The position numbers were made by a program, and so were the translations under genes. The notes under the pieces are model-generated. The model was not told the origin of the DNA. It worked only from the letters and a program-made list of their open reading frames with translations, and searched no databases. From positions 1,054,001 through 1,118,000 of the forward strand of contig NZ_JAJEJQ010000002.1 in assembly GCF_021390575.1 (NCBI RefSeq): a stretch of DNA of 64,000 nt. The letters run 5' to 3'. The first letter of the stretch is position 1. Every line of letters begins with the position of its first letter. This document shows positions 17,680 through 26,791 of this stretch, piece by piece. The DNA is from Paraburkholderia adhaesiva (GTDB lineage: Bacteria; Pseudomonadota; Gammaproteobacteria; Burkholderiales; Burkholderiaceae).

Positions 17680-18993
17680 ATGAGCCGCACTCGCTACGCG
17701 ATGTCGGACGCCGCCGCGCAAAAACGTACTGCCGGGGTGTGGGCGTTGCTGCGCGTAAAGCCCAGCCTGTATGTGTTCGTCGCCAGGTTTCTGTCGCGCG
17801 AAGCGGTTGTGCAGGGACTCAACTTCGTCGGTGGCATTTGTGTCGTGCGCGCCCTTTCGATGCACGAATACGCGTGGTACACGATCGCCGTGACGATGAT
17901 GGGCGCTGGCAGCGTGCTCAGCGACATGGGGGTGAGCGCAGCGCTGATGAGCGTGGCGGGCCGTCTGTGGCCCGATCGCGCAAAGATCAACCGCGTGTTT
18001 ACTGTGGCGTTCGAAGCACGCGCGAAATTTTTCGCCCTGTTCGGCGTGGCGATTTTCATCGCTGGGATATTGCTGCTCGCGCGGGCGCAGGCGTCGTGGC
18101 CACTCGCTGTCGCGATCATGCTGCTGGTCGCGGCGGTGTCCTTTTTCCAGTTGAATTTCGATCTCACGGCCGTGCTGCCGAAGCTCGAACAGAATCTCAA
18201 GCAGTTGCAGAAAATCACGATCTCGGGTGCGCTGCTGCGCCTCGTGCTGCTTGCCGCGCTCCTCGTGTGGCCGCACGTGCTCACCGCGCTTGCGGCCGCG
18301 CTCGTCGCGATCGGGCTGCAAGCGCACGCTATTCGCCGGCGTTACAGCGTGCGGGCACAGGACACCGACTTCGCGCTCGACGAGGCCAAGCAGGAGTTCG
18401 CGAAGGTCGCGCGCCGCCAGGCTCCCGCGTCGATCTATTTTTGCATCCAGGGCCAGCTCAATGTGCTGCTGCTCGGCTATTTCGGCAATGCGCCCCAGAT
18501 TGCGCAACTCGGTGCGCTGGGCCGGATCTCGGTGCTGCTCGTCGTCATGCAGTCGGTGTTTTCGAGCATCGTGATGCCGCGCTTCGCGGTGCTCAAGGAT
18601 CGACGCGAGATGCTGCGCAGGTATTGCGCCGTCGTGGCGCTATTTGTCAGCCTCGTCGCCATGTTTCTCGGTGTTGCCGCCTTGTTTCCGGGCACTGTGC
18701 TCGCGGTCCTCGGCGACAAGTACGCCGGCCTGCACGGCGAGCTGCTGCTGATTCTGAGCTCGGCTGCGCTGTGGGGGATCGAGGCGTTGCTGTTCTCGTT
18801 GAACATGTCGCGTGCGTGGATCATGCCGTCGTGGATCCAGGTCGTCATCACGCTCGTGCTGCAGGGCGTGCTGCTGTGCTTCATGCGCGTCGATTCGATC
18901 GCAAGCGTCGTGATTTTCTCTTCGATCAGCCCGGTGGTGTCGATCGCCGTCTATGTGGCGGCGGCCTGCGCTAATTTCCGCAAGATGCCATGA
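17680..18993 (+). CDS. Wzx-like oligosaccharide flippase
   Basis: 437 residues with about 12-14 hydrophobic segments; a polysaccharide-biosynthesis (MOP superfamily) membrane protein. It begins with FVARFLSREAVVQGLNFVGG, typical of the first helix of this family, and has LNVLLLGYFGNAPQIAQLGALGRIS in the second half. The start is ATG at 17680, with GAGGAG 10 bases upstream. Wzx moves undecaprenyl-linked repeat units across the inner membrane for polymerisation by Wzy. The stop overlaps the acetyltransferase start by ATGA. Confidence 0.85.
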   Translation: MSRTRYAMSDAAAQKRTAGVWALLRVKPSLYVFVARFLSREAVVQGLNFVGGICVVRALSMHEYAWYTIAVTMMGAGSVLSDMGVSAALMSVAGRLWPDRAKINRVFTVAFEARAKFFALFGVAIFIAGILLLARAQASWPLAVAIMLLVAAVSFFQLNFDLTAVLPKLEQNLKQLQKITISGALLRLVLLAALLVWPHVLTALAAALVAIGLQAHAIRRRYSVRAQDTDFALDEAKQEFAKVARRQAPASIYFCIQGQLNVLLLGYFGNAPQIAQLGALGRISVLLVVMQSVFSSIVMPRFAVLKDRREMLRRYCAVVALFVSLVAMFLGVAALFPGTVLAVLGDKYAGLHGELLLILSSAALWGIEALLFSLNMSRAWIMPSWIQVVITLVLQGVLLCFMRVDSIASVVIFSSISPVVSIAVYVAAACANFRKMP

Positions 18994-19523
18994 AATATTT
19001 CATCAGCGAGTTGGTTCTCTATGCCAACAATGTTTTCGCCAACCACGTGCCGTCTCATTTCATGCGGCGTGTCTGGTATCGCCGTGTCATGGGCTTCGAT
19101 ATCGCGTCGTCCTCGGCGATCCTGATGGGCGTGACGTTCGACGCGCGGCACGGATTTTCGATTGGCGAAAACTCCGTCGTCAACGAGGACGCGCGCATGG
19201 ACACGCGCGGCGGCATCGTGCTCGGGCGCAACGTATCGATCAGCTCGCGCGCGACCATCCTCACCGCCTCACACGATCCCGAAAGCGAGAGCTTCGCGGG
19301 CTACGAGCGCGGCGTCGTGATCGGTGACTACGTCTGGATCGGTCTGAACGCGGTCATCATGCCTGGCGTAACGATCGGCGAAGGCGCGGTCGTCGCCACG
19401 GGCGCCGTCGTGACAAATCCAGTCGAACCGTATGCGATTGTCGCTGGCGTACCCGCACTGCCGATCGGACGGCGTAGCAACGGACTGAACTACAGCACGC
19501 GCTACCAGCGCTTGTTCAAATGA
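18990..19523 (+). CDS. Left-handed beta-helix (hexapeptide) O-acetyltransferase
   Basis: 177 residues with hexapeptide-repeat turns: FSIGENSVVNEDARMDTRGG, IVLGRNVSISSRATI, VVIGDYVWIGLNAVIMPGVTIGEGAVVATGAVVT. The ILTASHDPES segment contains the conserved catalytic His of maltose/galactoside acetyltransferase (WcaF, NodL-like) enzymes. It should transfer acetyl from acetyl-CoA to a sugar of the repeat unit. It overlaps by ATGA both the flippase upstream and the large propeller gene downstream, a strong sign of a common task. Confidence 0.9.
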   Translation: MKYFISELVLYANNVFANHVPSHFMRRVWYRRVMGFDIASSSAILMGVTFDARHGFSIGENSVVNEDARMDTRGGIVLGRNVSISSRATILTASHDPESESFAGYERGVVIGDYVWIGLNAVIMPGVTIGEGAVVATGAVVTNPVEPYAIVAGVPALPIGRRSNGLNYSTRYQRLFK

Positions 19524-22500
19524 AGCGACGCATGCCAACAGGCCGAAATATGCGGCTGTCACGACATCCTTTGCTGCTCAGCTGTGTGGTGGCCGGTCTC
19601 GCACTCGGTGTCGCGTACGCGGCGTGGGTTGCGCGCGATCTATGGGGCTCGACGCGCGCGATCGACGCCGCGTCCGCTGCGAACACGCAGAGCGCCGCGA
19701 ATGCGGCCCAATCGGGGCATCCGCCGATCCCGATTCATTTCAGACTCGCACAGCCCGGCTATGTGACGCTCGTGATCGAGAAGCCGGACGGCACGCGTGT
19801 GCGCAATCTCGTGAGCGAGACGCAGTTTCCGGCGGGCGAAAACACCGCGTGGTGGGACGGCCTCGACGATCTGGGCCGCGATGCCGATGCCGCGATTCAC
19901 GGCCAGTACGGCATTCCAGGCCGGCTCGTGTCGCCGGGGACGTACCGCGTGCGCGGGCTGGTGCGGCCCGCGTTGAGGGCGCTTTACGAGTTCAGTCCGT
20001 ACGATCCTGGCCAGCCGCCGTGGAAGACCGCCGATCGTCGCAGCGAATGGCTGGCGAATCACTCGGCGCCTTCGGCCGTGCTGTTCGTGCCGTCCAGCGA
20101 CGCACCCGTGCGAGCGCATGCGCCGGCTACGACGGCTGGGCAGGTGCTGGTCGGCAGCTATGTCTCAGAGGGCGGCAGCGGGCTGGCGTGGCTCGCGCCC
20201 GATGGGCGCAAGCTGTGGGGGCAAATGTGGGTGGGCGGTGTGTGGACCGGCGCGACACAACTGGCGCGAGATACGGGCCCCCAGCGAGCGCCGGACGCTT
20301 ACGCGTATGCGGCCTCGTCGTGGCGCGGCGATCAACCTGGCGATCACTACAGCGAGCTGCGCCTTAACGCGTTGCTCTCGCCACAGGCGCAGCGCTCGGT
20401 GCCGGCCGATGCGCGTCTCGGCACCGGCGACGACGCGCCGGTACTCTCGCCGCCATTGCGCATCGACGAGCCGCCGGGCCTCGCGAAACCGGCAGCCGAC
20501 GATCCGTATCCGGAGCGACACGCGCTCGTTGCAGGACTCGCTGTGCGCGACTCGCTCGTGGCCGTCGCGCTGCGCAGCGTCAATCAACTCCTGTTCGTGG
20601 ATGCCGCACGGCATCGCGTGCTGGGTCGCGCGCCGCTCGACGATCCGCGCGGGCTGGCGTTTGACGCACAGGGACATCTACTGGCGCTGTCCGGGCATCA
20701 ATTGCTGCGACTCGACCTCTCGCGCGACGCAGCGGGGCAGGTTCATATCGCGGGCCGCCAGACCGTAATCGCGGACGGACTCGACGACCCGCAAGCGCTC
20801 TGTGTCGACGCGGCTGGCGCAATTTACGTGAGCGACTGGGGCAACAGCCACCAGGTCAAGGTGTTCGCGCCTGATGGACGGCCCGCACGCACGATCGGGA
20901 AGAAAGGAGCGCCTGCGCCCGGTGTCTACGATCCAGCGCACATGAATCATCCAGCCGGGATCACGATAGACGGTCAAGGGCGCCTGTGGGTCGCGGAAAA
21001 CGACAAGACACCCAAACGCGTGAGTGTATGGGACAGCCCGACGGGACGCTTCGTTGACGCGTTCTACGGGCCGCCGCGCTATGGCGGCGGCGGCACGCTC
21101 GATCCACGCGACAAGACGCGCTTCTACTATGCCGACGAAGCGGGCGGCACGACGTTCAAGCTCGACTGGAACGCACATACGAGCACGCCGCTTGCGGTCT
21201 ACTATCGCGCCGATGCCGACGACACCGGTTTTGCCGCCACCGATACGGGTGGCGCGCCAGACTATCCGCTCTACCGCGACAAAGAACGCTATCTTACGAA
21301 TGCGTTCAGCGCGCAGGTGACGGGGCGCCCGAGCGTCATCCTTTGGCACCTCGGCGCCGACGAAATCGCACGGCCCGTCGCCGCGGCGGGCAGCACGTCC
21401 GACGCGACCGGCAAGCTACTGCCGGTTTTCGCCGATCCCGCGATGAAGGCACGCATGCCGCCGGGCAGCGATCCGGCGCATCGCGCGCTGCTGTTCCTGT
21501 GGCGCGACGCGAACGGCGATCACCGTGTTCAACCGAACGAGGTCACTTTCTGGCAGCCGCAGGGCGAAGCGCGCGGCAACGCGGCGATGCTCGGCAACGT
21601 GACGGTGCTGGACGATCTCTCGTTCGCTTTTGCCTACGCCGGGCAATCGGCGATTGTGGTGCCGGCCACCGGCATCGCGGCGGATGGCGTGCCGGTTTAC
21701 GACACCGATCACCCACGCACGCTGGCAACCGGCGTGCAGGCACCCGTGAGTACGGGTGGCGGCCAGGTGCTGGTGGGCCGTAATGACTGGACTGTGTTCA
21801 CGACGCCGCCTGCGCCATTCGCGCCGCAGGGCGTGGCCGGCGTGCAGGGCAGCCATGGCGCGCGCTGGTCGTATCCGAGCCTGTGGCCGGGCCTGCATGC
21901 ATCGCATGCGGCACCGGTGCCGTCGCGGCCCGGCGAAATGATCGGCACAACGCGCGTGCTGGGTAACCCGATCGATGCACCGCCGCCCTCGGATGTGGGG
22001 CAGCTGTGGGCCATCAACGGCAACGAAGGCGACGTCTATCTGTTCACGACGGATGGTCTGTTCGTCGCGACGCTGTTCAAGGACGCGCGCCTCGACACCG
22101 CGCCACCACCGCCCGACGCTGCGCACGGACTCGACCTCGGCGCGACGAGCCTCGGCTTCGAGTGCTTCCATCCCACGCTCACACGCGGCCCGGACGGGCA
22201 CGTCTACATGCAGGCCGGTTCGACGTCGCCGCTCTTGCGCATTACCGGGCTCGAAGACGTGCGACGCCTGCCGGACCAGACCATCACGGTGACCGCTGCG
22301 GATCTGGTAGCCGCGCAGCAGCAAAAACGCGCCAACGCCGAGCGCGAAGCAGCCGCGGGAAATGGGGAGCGCGTGCTTACCGTGGCCGTGCACCCGGACG
22401 AAACCGCGCAGGACTGGCCGAACGGCTCGACGCAATGGGCGAAGATCGACACGCGCAGTAGCCAGGTGGGCGACTGGGGTCATAAGGATTCCGTAACAAG

Positions 22501-23089
22501 TGGCGCACTCGCGGTATTCGGCGAGCAGCTCGTGATCACGGTCCGCACCGACAATCCCGATCTTCTCGCCAACAGCGGGGAATCGCTGCAGAACCTCTTC
22601 GCGACCGGTGGTGGCATCGACCTGATGCTCGGCGTCGATCCGGGCGCGAGTGCAGGCCGCACAGACGCGGTGCGCGGCGACGAACGGCTGGTGGTCTCGC
22701 GCGTGAATGGCGCGACGGTCGCGATGCTCTACCGTCCTGTGGCCACGACGGGGGGGCTTGCGCCGGTGAGCTACAGCTCCCCGCTGCGCACGATTCGTTT
22801 CGATCGCGTGGACAACCTCAGCAACCGTGTTGTGCTGGACATCCAGCGCGGCGGCGATGGCACGGTGACTTACAAGGTCGCTGTTCCGTTGAAGCTGCTC
22901 GATCTGAACGTCTCGCCAGGTACGACGATCGCCGGGGATATCGGCGTGCTTCGGGGCAATGGCTTCGAGACGCTGCAACGCGTGTACTGGTCGAACAAGG
23001 CGGGCGGACTGGTCAGCGATCTGCCGGGCGAAGCCGAGTTGACGCCGAATCTGTGGGGGCGCTTCCGGTTTGTCTCGGCGTATGACTAG
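19520..23089 (+). CDS. Large membrane-anchored/exported protein with FlgD-like Ig domain and NHL-type propeller
   Basis: 1189 residues. A single N-terminal hydrophobic helix (about residues 15-35) should anchor it or export it to the periplasm. Residues about 70-150 resemble a FlgD Ig-like domain (LVIEKPDGTRVRNLV, WWDGLDDLGR, SPGTYRVRGL). Several NHL/SMP-30-like propeller blades follow (DDPQALCVDAAGAIYVSDWGN, HPAGITIDGQGRLWVAEND). The last about 220 residues look beta-rich and might be a carbohydrate-binding-type module. It is coupled by ATGA to the acetyltransferase and is the last rightward gene of the EPS operon. Function is unknown; an EPS-binding, processing or lyase-like role is possible. 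Convergent with the next gene, with a 4-base overlap. Confidence 0.7.
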   Translation: MKRRMPTGRNMRLSRHPLLLSCVVAGLALGVAYAAWVARDLWGSTRAIDAASAANTQSAANAAQSGHPPIPIHFRLAQPGYVTLVIEKPDGTRVRNLVSETQFPAGENTAWWDGLDDLGRDADAAIHGQYGIPGRLVSPGTYRVRGLVRPALRALYEFSPYDPGQPPWKTADRRSEWLANHSAPSAVLFVPSSDAPVRAHAPATTAGQVLVGSYVSEGGSGLAWLAPDGRKLWGQMWVGGVWTGATQLARDTGPQRAPDAYAYAASSWRGDQPGDHYSELRLNALLSPQAQRSVPADARLGTGDDAPVLSPPLRIDEPPGLAKPAADDPYPERHALVAGLAVRDSLVAVALRSVNQLLFVDAARHRVLGRAPLDDPRGLAFDAQGHLLALSGHQLLRLDLSRDAAGQVHIAGRQTVIADGLDDPQALCVDAAGAIYVSDWGNSHQVKVFAPDGRPARTIGKKGAPAPGVYDPAHMNHPAGITIDGQGRLWVAENDKTPKRVSVWDSPTGRFVDAFYGPPRYGGGGTLDPRDKTRFYYADEAGGTTFKLDWNAHTSTPLAVYYRADADDTGFAATDTGGAPDYPLYRDKERYLTNAFSAQVTGRPSVILWHLGADEIARPVAAAGSTSDATGKLLPVFADPAMKARMPPGSDPAHRALLFLWRDANGDHRVQPNEVTFWQPQGEARGNAAMLGNVTVLDDLSFAFAYAGQSAIVVPATGIAADGVPVYDTDHPRTLATGVQAPVSTGGGQVLVGRNDWTVFTTPPAPFAPQGVAGVQGSHGARWSYPSLWPGLHASHAAPVPSRPGEMIGTTRVLGNPIDAPPPSDVGQLWAINGNEGDVYLFTTDGLFVATLFKDARLDTAPPPPDAAHGLDLGATSLGFECFHPTLTRGPDGHVYMQAGSTSPLLRITGLEDVRRLPDQTITVTAADLVAAQQQKRANAEREAAAGNGERVLTVAVHPDETAQDWPNGSTQWAKIDTRSSQVGDWGHKDSVTSGALAVFGEQLVITVRTDNPDLLANSGESLQNLFATGGGIDLMLGVDPGASAGRTDAVRGDERLVVSRVNGATVAMLYRPVATTGGLAPVSYSSPLRTIRFDRVDNLSNRVVLDIQRGGDGTVTYKVAVPLKLLDLNVSPGTTIAGDIGVLRGNGFETLQRVYWSNKAGGLVSDLPGEAELTPNLWGRFRFVSAYD

Positions 23090-24144
23090 TGTCCCGGCGA
23101 TTCCGCGGCAATCTCGTAGCCCGGTGCCGTTGCGCGCTTCGCGCGGCGCAGCGCCACGAAGTGCTCGCGCACGTGGCCGCACGGGCGATCGACGCACAGC
23201 GTCAACCCGAAAGCGGTCGCATACGCGAGCAAGATGAGGGGCGCGGTAACCAGCGCGCGGGTGGCGTACGGCAGGCCTGCAATCTGCGAAACGTAATGGG
23301 ATATGAACAGCAGCGGCAGCCAGTGGACCAGATAGAGCGAATAGGAAGCGTCGGAGAGCAGCCGGTCGAACGTATTGCTGCGCAAGCTCAGTGAGCCGAT
23401 TGCGAAGGGCAGCGCGATAGCCGCGAGCGCGATGTTGAATGGAGGATTCCAGGCCAGATAAGCGGCGCTGCGATGCGCGCCGCCGAACAGCACGGGCCGC
23501 AGCGCAGGCGCGGCCGCAAACACGCCAATCACGGCGAGCGTCAGCGCGGCTGAACCGAGCGCCATGCTGCGGGAGGGCCGCAGCACCGGATAGCGTGCAG
23601 CGAGCATCCCGGCGACAAACCACGGCAGATACGAGGTAAACGCGCGGTCGTAGAACAACGCGAACGACACTGCGCTCACGACTGCGCATGCGAAGAGGGC
23701 CACGCGCGGCCTGTGTTGCATCAGCAGGATGATGAGCGGCGCGACGACATAGAACTCCATCTCGATGTCGAGCGACCACGCGGGCACCAGCGGGGCACCG
23801 CCAGCCGTGTTGTAGCCGAAGATCAGGAAACTCGCGACGAGCGCCCGCACGTCCAGCGGCGTGACGGGCACACGCGGCGACATGAAACGCGGGAGAACGT
23901 CCACGATGGCCAGGGCGAGCAGACTGCACAGCAGAAACACGGGTGCGAGCCGCCAGGCGCGCGAGACGACGAACGTGACGTAGGGATCGCGCGTGGCCGC
24001 GTATTTATGCTGCCACATCACGTGGACCCAGTACCCGCTCAGCGCGAAAAACAGATAGACGGGCGCGTGGCCGATCCCGAAGCTCGTGTAATGGAACACG
24101 ACGACAACGGACGCGAGCAGGAATCGGAATGCGCCTGGCGCCAT
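23086..24144 (-). CDS. Acyltransferase family 3 (OafA/YrhL type), integral membrane
   Basis: 352 residues from the ATG at 24144, chosen because CAGGAG lies just upstream and the protein then begins MAPGAFRFLLASVVVVFHYTSFG, the usual first helix of this family with its conserved His. About ten hydrophobic segments follow, with FFALSGYWVHVMW and the SRAWRLAPVF arginine motif. These proteins move acetyl or other acyl groups onto surface sugars across the inner membrane. It lies downstream of the second acyltransferase (gap of 34 bases), so the two form a bicistronic unit. Confidence 0.88.
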   Translation of the reverse strand: MAPGAFRFLLASVVVVFHYTSFGIGHAPVYLFFALSGYWVHVMWQHKYAATRDPYVTFVVSRAWRLAPVFLLCSLLALAIVDVLPRFMSPRVPVTPLDVRALVASFLIFGYNTAGGAPLVPAWSLDIEMEFYVVAPLIILLMQHRPRVALFACAVVSAVSFALFYDRAFTSYLPWFVAGMLAARYPVLRPSRSMALGSAALTLAVIGVFAAAPALRPVLFGGAHRSAAYLAWNPPFNIALAAIALPFAIGSLSLRSNTFDRLLSDASYSLYLVHWLPLLFISHYVSQIAGLPYATRALVTAPLILLAYATAFGLTLCVDRPCGHVREHFVALRRAKRATAPGYEIAAESPGH

Positions 24145-24178
24145 GCTGCTCTCCTGGTCGTTTGAACCCGCTTGTGGT

Positions 24179-25372
24179 TCAGGTCTTCGGCGCGGGTGCG
24201 CCGGCCGGTTCGACGCTCCGTTGCCGTTGCACTTGTGCGCGCAGGTGTGCATCGAGCCAATGACGCACGCGCGCCGTGTGCCGCTCGGTTAGCAACGAGG
24301 CCGCAAAACAGTACGCGTAGACGAGGGCGACAGCCACACCGAAGCAAACCAGGCCGCGCGCGTCGGGCGGCTGCGAAAAACGCAGGCCGAAAGTCTGGCA
24401 TGCGAATGCGCAAAGCAACAGCAACGCGGGAAAGTGGAACAGGTAAGTCGAATACGAAAAATCGGCGAGGCGCCTATGCATCGCGGCGAGCGGCAGTGCA
24501 TGCGAGAGACGGCTCGCACTCGCCAGTGCAACCATATACGCAATGCCGAGCACGAAGTCTCGCGTGAACGAGCCAGCGAGGCTCGCGTCGATTGCAGCGA
24601 TGCCATGGGTGAGGCGCGACGCAAGAAGCGCCGCCGCGAATAGCGCGCCGCCGAACGCGGGAGCGGGGCGCCACACCGTCGAGTAGACCCAGCGATGGGC
24701 GATGATGCCTAGCATCCAGACGAAACCCCAGAGCGTGAGCGCCAGCGGCAGCGCAACGACGAGCGCCAGCGCGGCGACGACCCAGCCAACGCGCCAGGCG
24801 CGTTCGCTCGTGAGCGCAGCGATCGCCAGCGCGAAAAGGCAGTAGTACCACCACTCGTATGAGAGCGACCAGAGCGGGCCATTGCTGCCGAGCGTCGGTG
24901 TTAGCACGCCTTGCAGCATGAAGAGATTGCCGAAGAACGCAGTGACGTTCATACCGGTGACGAACGGCGTCGCGATCGATGCAATCGCGGGCGTGGGCAG
25001 TGTCGTGTAGATGCGGGTCGCGTCGAACCAGTGCAGACCCGTGAAATCGAGGACGATTCCGATCACGAGCGCAGGAACGAGCGTTGTGTAAATACGGCTC
25101 GTACGCGCGCATGCATACGCGCGTAGATCCGGGCCGCGCATCAGCCAGCGATCGAGCGTGACGCCGCCCACCAGAAAACCGCTGATCACGAAGAAGATCA
25201 CGACGGCCTCATGGCCGAGGCCCGTGACGAGGTAAAAGGCGCGATCGGCGCTGCTGTGCTGCGCGAGCGCGCCGAAGTCGGCGAGCACGAGCGCACGCGC
25301 GTGATTGATCACGACGAGAAACGCAGCGACCCAGCGCGACAGATCGAGAAACGTCGAAACGCCTGCTTTCAT
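24179..25372 (-). CDS. Acyltransferase family 3 (OafA/YrhL type), integral membrane
   Basis: 397 residues from the ATG at 25372 (MKAGVSTFLDLSRWVAAFLVVINHARAL), with AAGG seven bases upstream. Helix 1 carries the catalytic-type His in VVINHARAL. FFVISGFLVGG and the CARTSRIYTTLVPAL segment supply the other hallmarks. Ten or so membrane segments are visible. It is first in a two-gene unit with the other acyltransferase 3 gene on the opposite strand to the EPS operon. Together with the LbetaH enzyme, three acyltransferases serve this locus, implying a heavily substituted polymer. Confidence 0.88.
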   Translation of the reverse strand: MKAGVSTFLDLSRWVAAFLVVINHARALVLADFGALAQHSSADRAFYLVTGLGHEAVVIFFVISGFLVGGVTLDRWLMRGPDLRAYACARTSRIYTTLVPALVIGIVLDFTGLHWFDATRIYTTLPTPAIASIATPFVTGMNVTAFFGNLFMLQGVLTPTLGSNGPLWSLSYEWWYYCLFALAIAALTSERAWRVGWVVAALALVVALPLALTLWGFVWMLGIIAHRWVYSTVWRPAPAFGGALFAAALLASRLTHGIAAIDASLAGSFTRDFVLGIAYMVALASASRLSHALPLAAMHRRLADFSYSTYLFHFPALLLLCAFACQTFGLRFSQPPDARGLVCFGVAVALVYAYCFAASLLTERHTARVRHWLDAHLRAQVQRQRSVEPAGAPAPKT

Positions 25373-25679
25373 CGTTTCGCCTTGCGGGCGGAAGGGGACA
25401 GGACAGTGGCGGCCGCACGCCAACAGCCTGACTCATGCTACGTCCTCGCAATGTCCGGTGCGTGCGCGTGGCGGGAATCGGCGAGGCTTTGTCGTATGGG
25501 CGCAGTGGCGCGGCCACAGGCTCCCGGGGAAGGGGGAAGGCATCTGAGCAGCGGGTCAACAGGCAAGGGGAAAAGCGCGCCTCGCGAAGGGGGCTTTATC
25601 GACTTCGTGCGACTTTGTGCGGCTGACGCAGGTCGTGGTGATTCATGTGTTCGCCGCGACTCAACCGGGCGCGAACGCC
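25373..25679. other. Intergenic gap between the EPS island and ampR
   Basis: About 300 bases upstream of the acyltransferase unit and downstream of ampR. The long open frame that crosses it on the plus strand is Arg/Ser-rich and antisense to ampR, so it is treated as spurious. No repeat, tRNA or clear promoter was recognised. Confidence 0.4.
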
Positions 25680-26591
25680 TCATACCCTCCGTGAAGGTGT
25701 CCCAGTCGCTTTCCCAACGCGCCGCGAAGCATCGGCTTCACCGGACAACCATTCGTGAAACGCGACCATCCCCGGCGACAGTGCCCTCGACTTCAACGAA
25801 ACGAGCCAGTACGCCCCGATCTGCACCTCGGCTGCGAACGGCTGCACGAGCAGGCGTTGGCGGAGTTCACGCGCGAACATCGCGGACGGGGCAAGTGCGA
25901 TTCCGGCTTCCTGCATGGCCGCTTCGACCATCAACCGCGATGAATCGAACACTGGCCCATTCACCGGCCACGGCTCGATCCCGGCGGCCGCGAACCACAA
26001 AGGCCACTCATCCTCGCGATACGACCGCAGCAGCGTTTCCTTACCCAGATCGGCCGGCGTCGTTAGCCGCTTCGCAACCTCCGGAGCGCAGAGCACGGTC
26101 AGCGGCGCGTCCATCAGCCAGACGTTGTCGGTTGCGGGCCAGCTACCGTCGCCGAAACGGATCGCGAAATCGAGTCCTTCCGCCGCAAGATCGACGAGGT
26201 TGTTATTCGTCAGCAGCCGCAGCTCGATAAACGGATGGCCTTCGTTAAATGACTTCAGACGCGGCATCAACCAGCCCACGGCGAACGTGCCAACGACGCC
26301 GATCGTCAGCACCTCGCGCACGCGCCCGCCCTCGAACTGGCGGACGACTGCCTCGATCCGGTTGAAGGCGTCCGTCAACACCGGAAGCAGTGCGCGCGCC
26401 TCGTCGGTCATGCCTAGCCCGCGCGGCAGGCGCTTGAACAACGGCGTGCCGAGCCGCTCCTCGAGCATGCGCACCTGCTGGCTGACGGCCGCCTGCGTGA
26501 CCTTCAGCTCCAGACCAGCAAGACGGAAATTCAGATGGCGGGCGGACGCTTCGAATGCGCGCAACGCATTGAGGGGCAGGTGAGGTCGCAT
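25680..26591 (-). CDS. ampR: LysR-type regulator of the AmpR/GcvA group
   Basis: 303 residues. The N-terminal winged HTH (about 5-65) has LNALRAFEASARHLNFRLAG and VTQAAVSQQVRMLEERLGTPLFKR, the AmpR/GcvA signature. The effector domain runs from about 90 to 295. It is transcribed divergently from a class C beta-lactamase, with 200 bases between the starts, the classical ampR-ampC layout. AmpR senses peptidoglycan-recycling muropeptides and controls ampC. The last about 15 residues are a basic, low-complexity tail. Confidence 0.9.
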   Translation of the reverse strand: MRPHLPLNALRAFEASARHLNFRLAGLELKVTQAAVSQQVRMLEERLGTPLFKRLPRGLGMTDEARALLPVLTDAFNRIEAVVRQFEGGRVREVLTIGVVGTFAVGWLMPRLKSFNEGHPFIELRLLTNNNLVDLAAEGLDFAIRFGDGSWPATDNVWLMDAPLTVLCAPEVAKRLTTPADLGKETLLRSYREDEWPLWFAAAGIEPWPVNGPVFDSSRLMVEAAMQEAGIALAPSAMFARELRQRLLVQPFAAEVQIGAYWLVSLKSRALSPGMVAFHEWLSGEADASRRVGKATGTPSRRV

Positions 26592-26791
26592 GGTTGTGAA
26601 GAAAGAAAAACTTTTGGGTACGTCAAATTATCCTCGCTTGTTCGTGGTACGCCAAACCTTGAGAATTGACGTCGCACGCGGCACGGGACCTGGCCTGCGG
26701 GGCCGTGACACGGGACAGGCAGCGATGCCTCGAACAACAAGATTTCGTTGACCATCAGGTACGCGATAACTCTCGCAAAGGACATGAAGCA
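26592..26791. promoter_or_regulatory. Divergent ampR-ampC control region
   Basis: A 200-bp space between divergent starts. It is AT-richer near ampR (about 26595-26640), where the ampR promoter and an AmpR T-N11-A site would be expected. No exact match to the enterobacterial AmpR box was identified. The ampC RBS is AAAGGA, about 10 bases before 26792. Confidence 0.5.

Noticed and set aside
21416..23929. An 837-codon open frame opposite the propeller protein
   Set aside because: It is Arg/Ala-rich with no motif and overlaps real genes on both strands.
25211..26230. A 339-codon plus-strand frame opposite ampR and the gap
   Set aside because: Composition is Arg/Ser/Thr-rich and unlike protein; ampR is clearly the coding strand.
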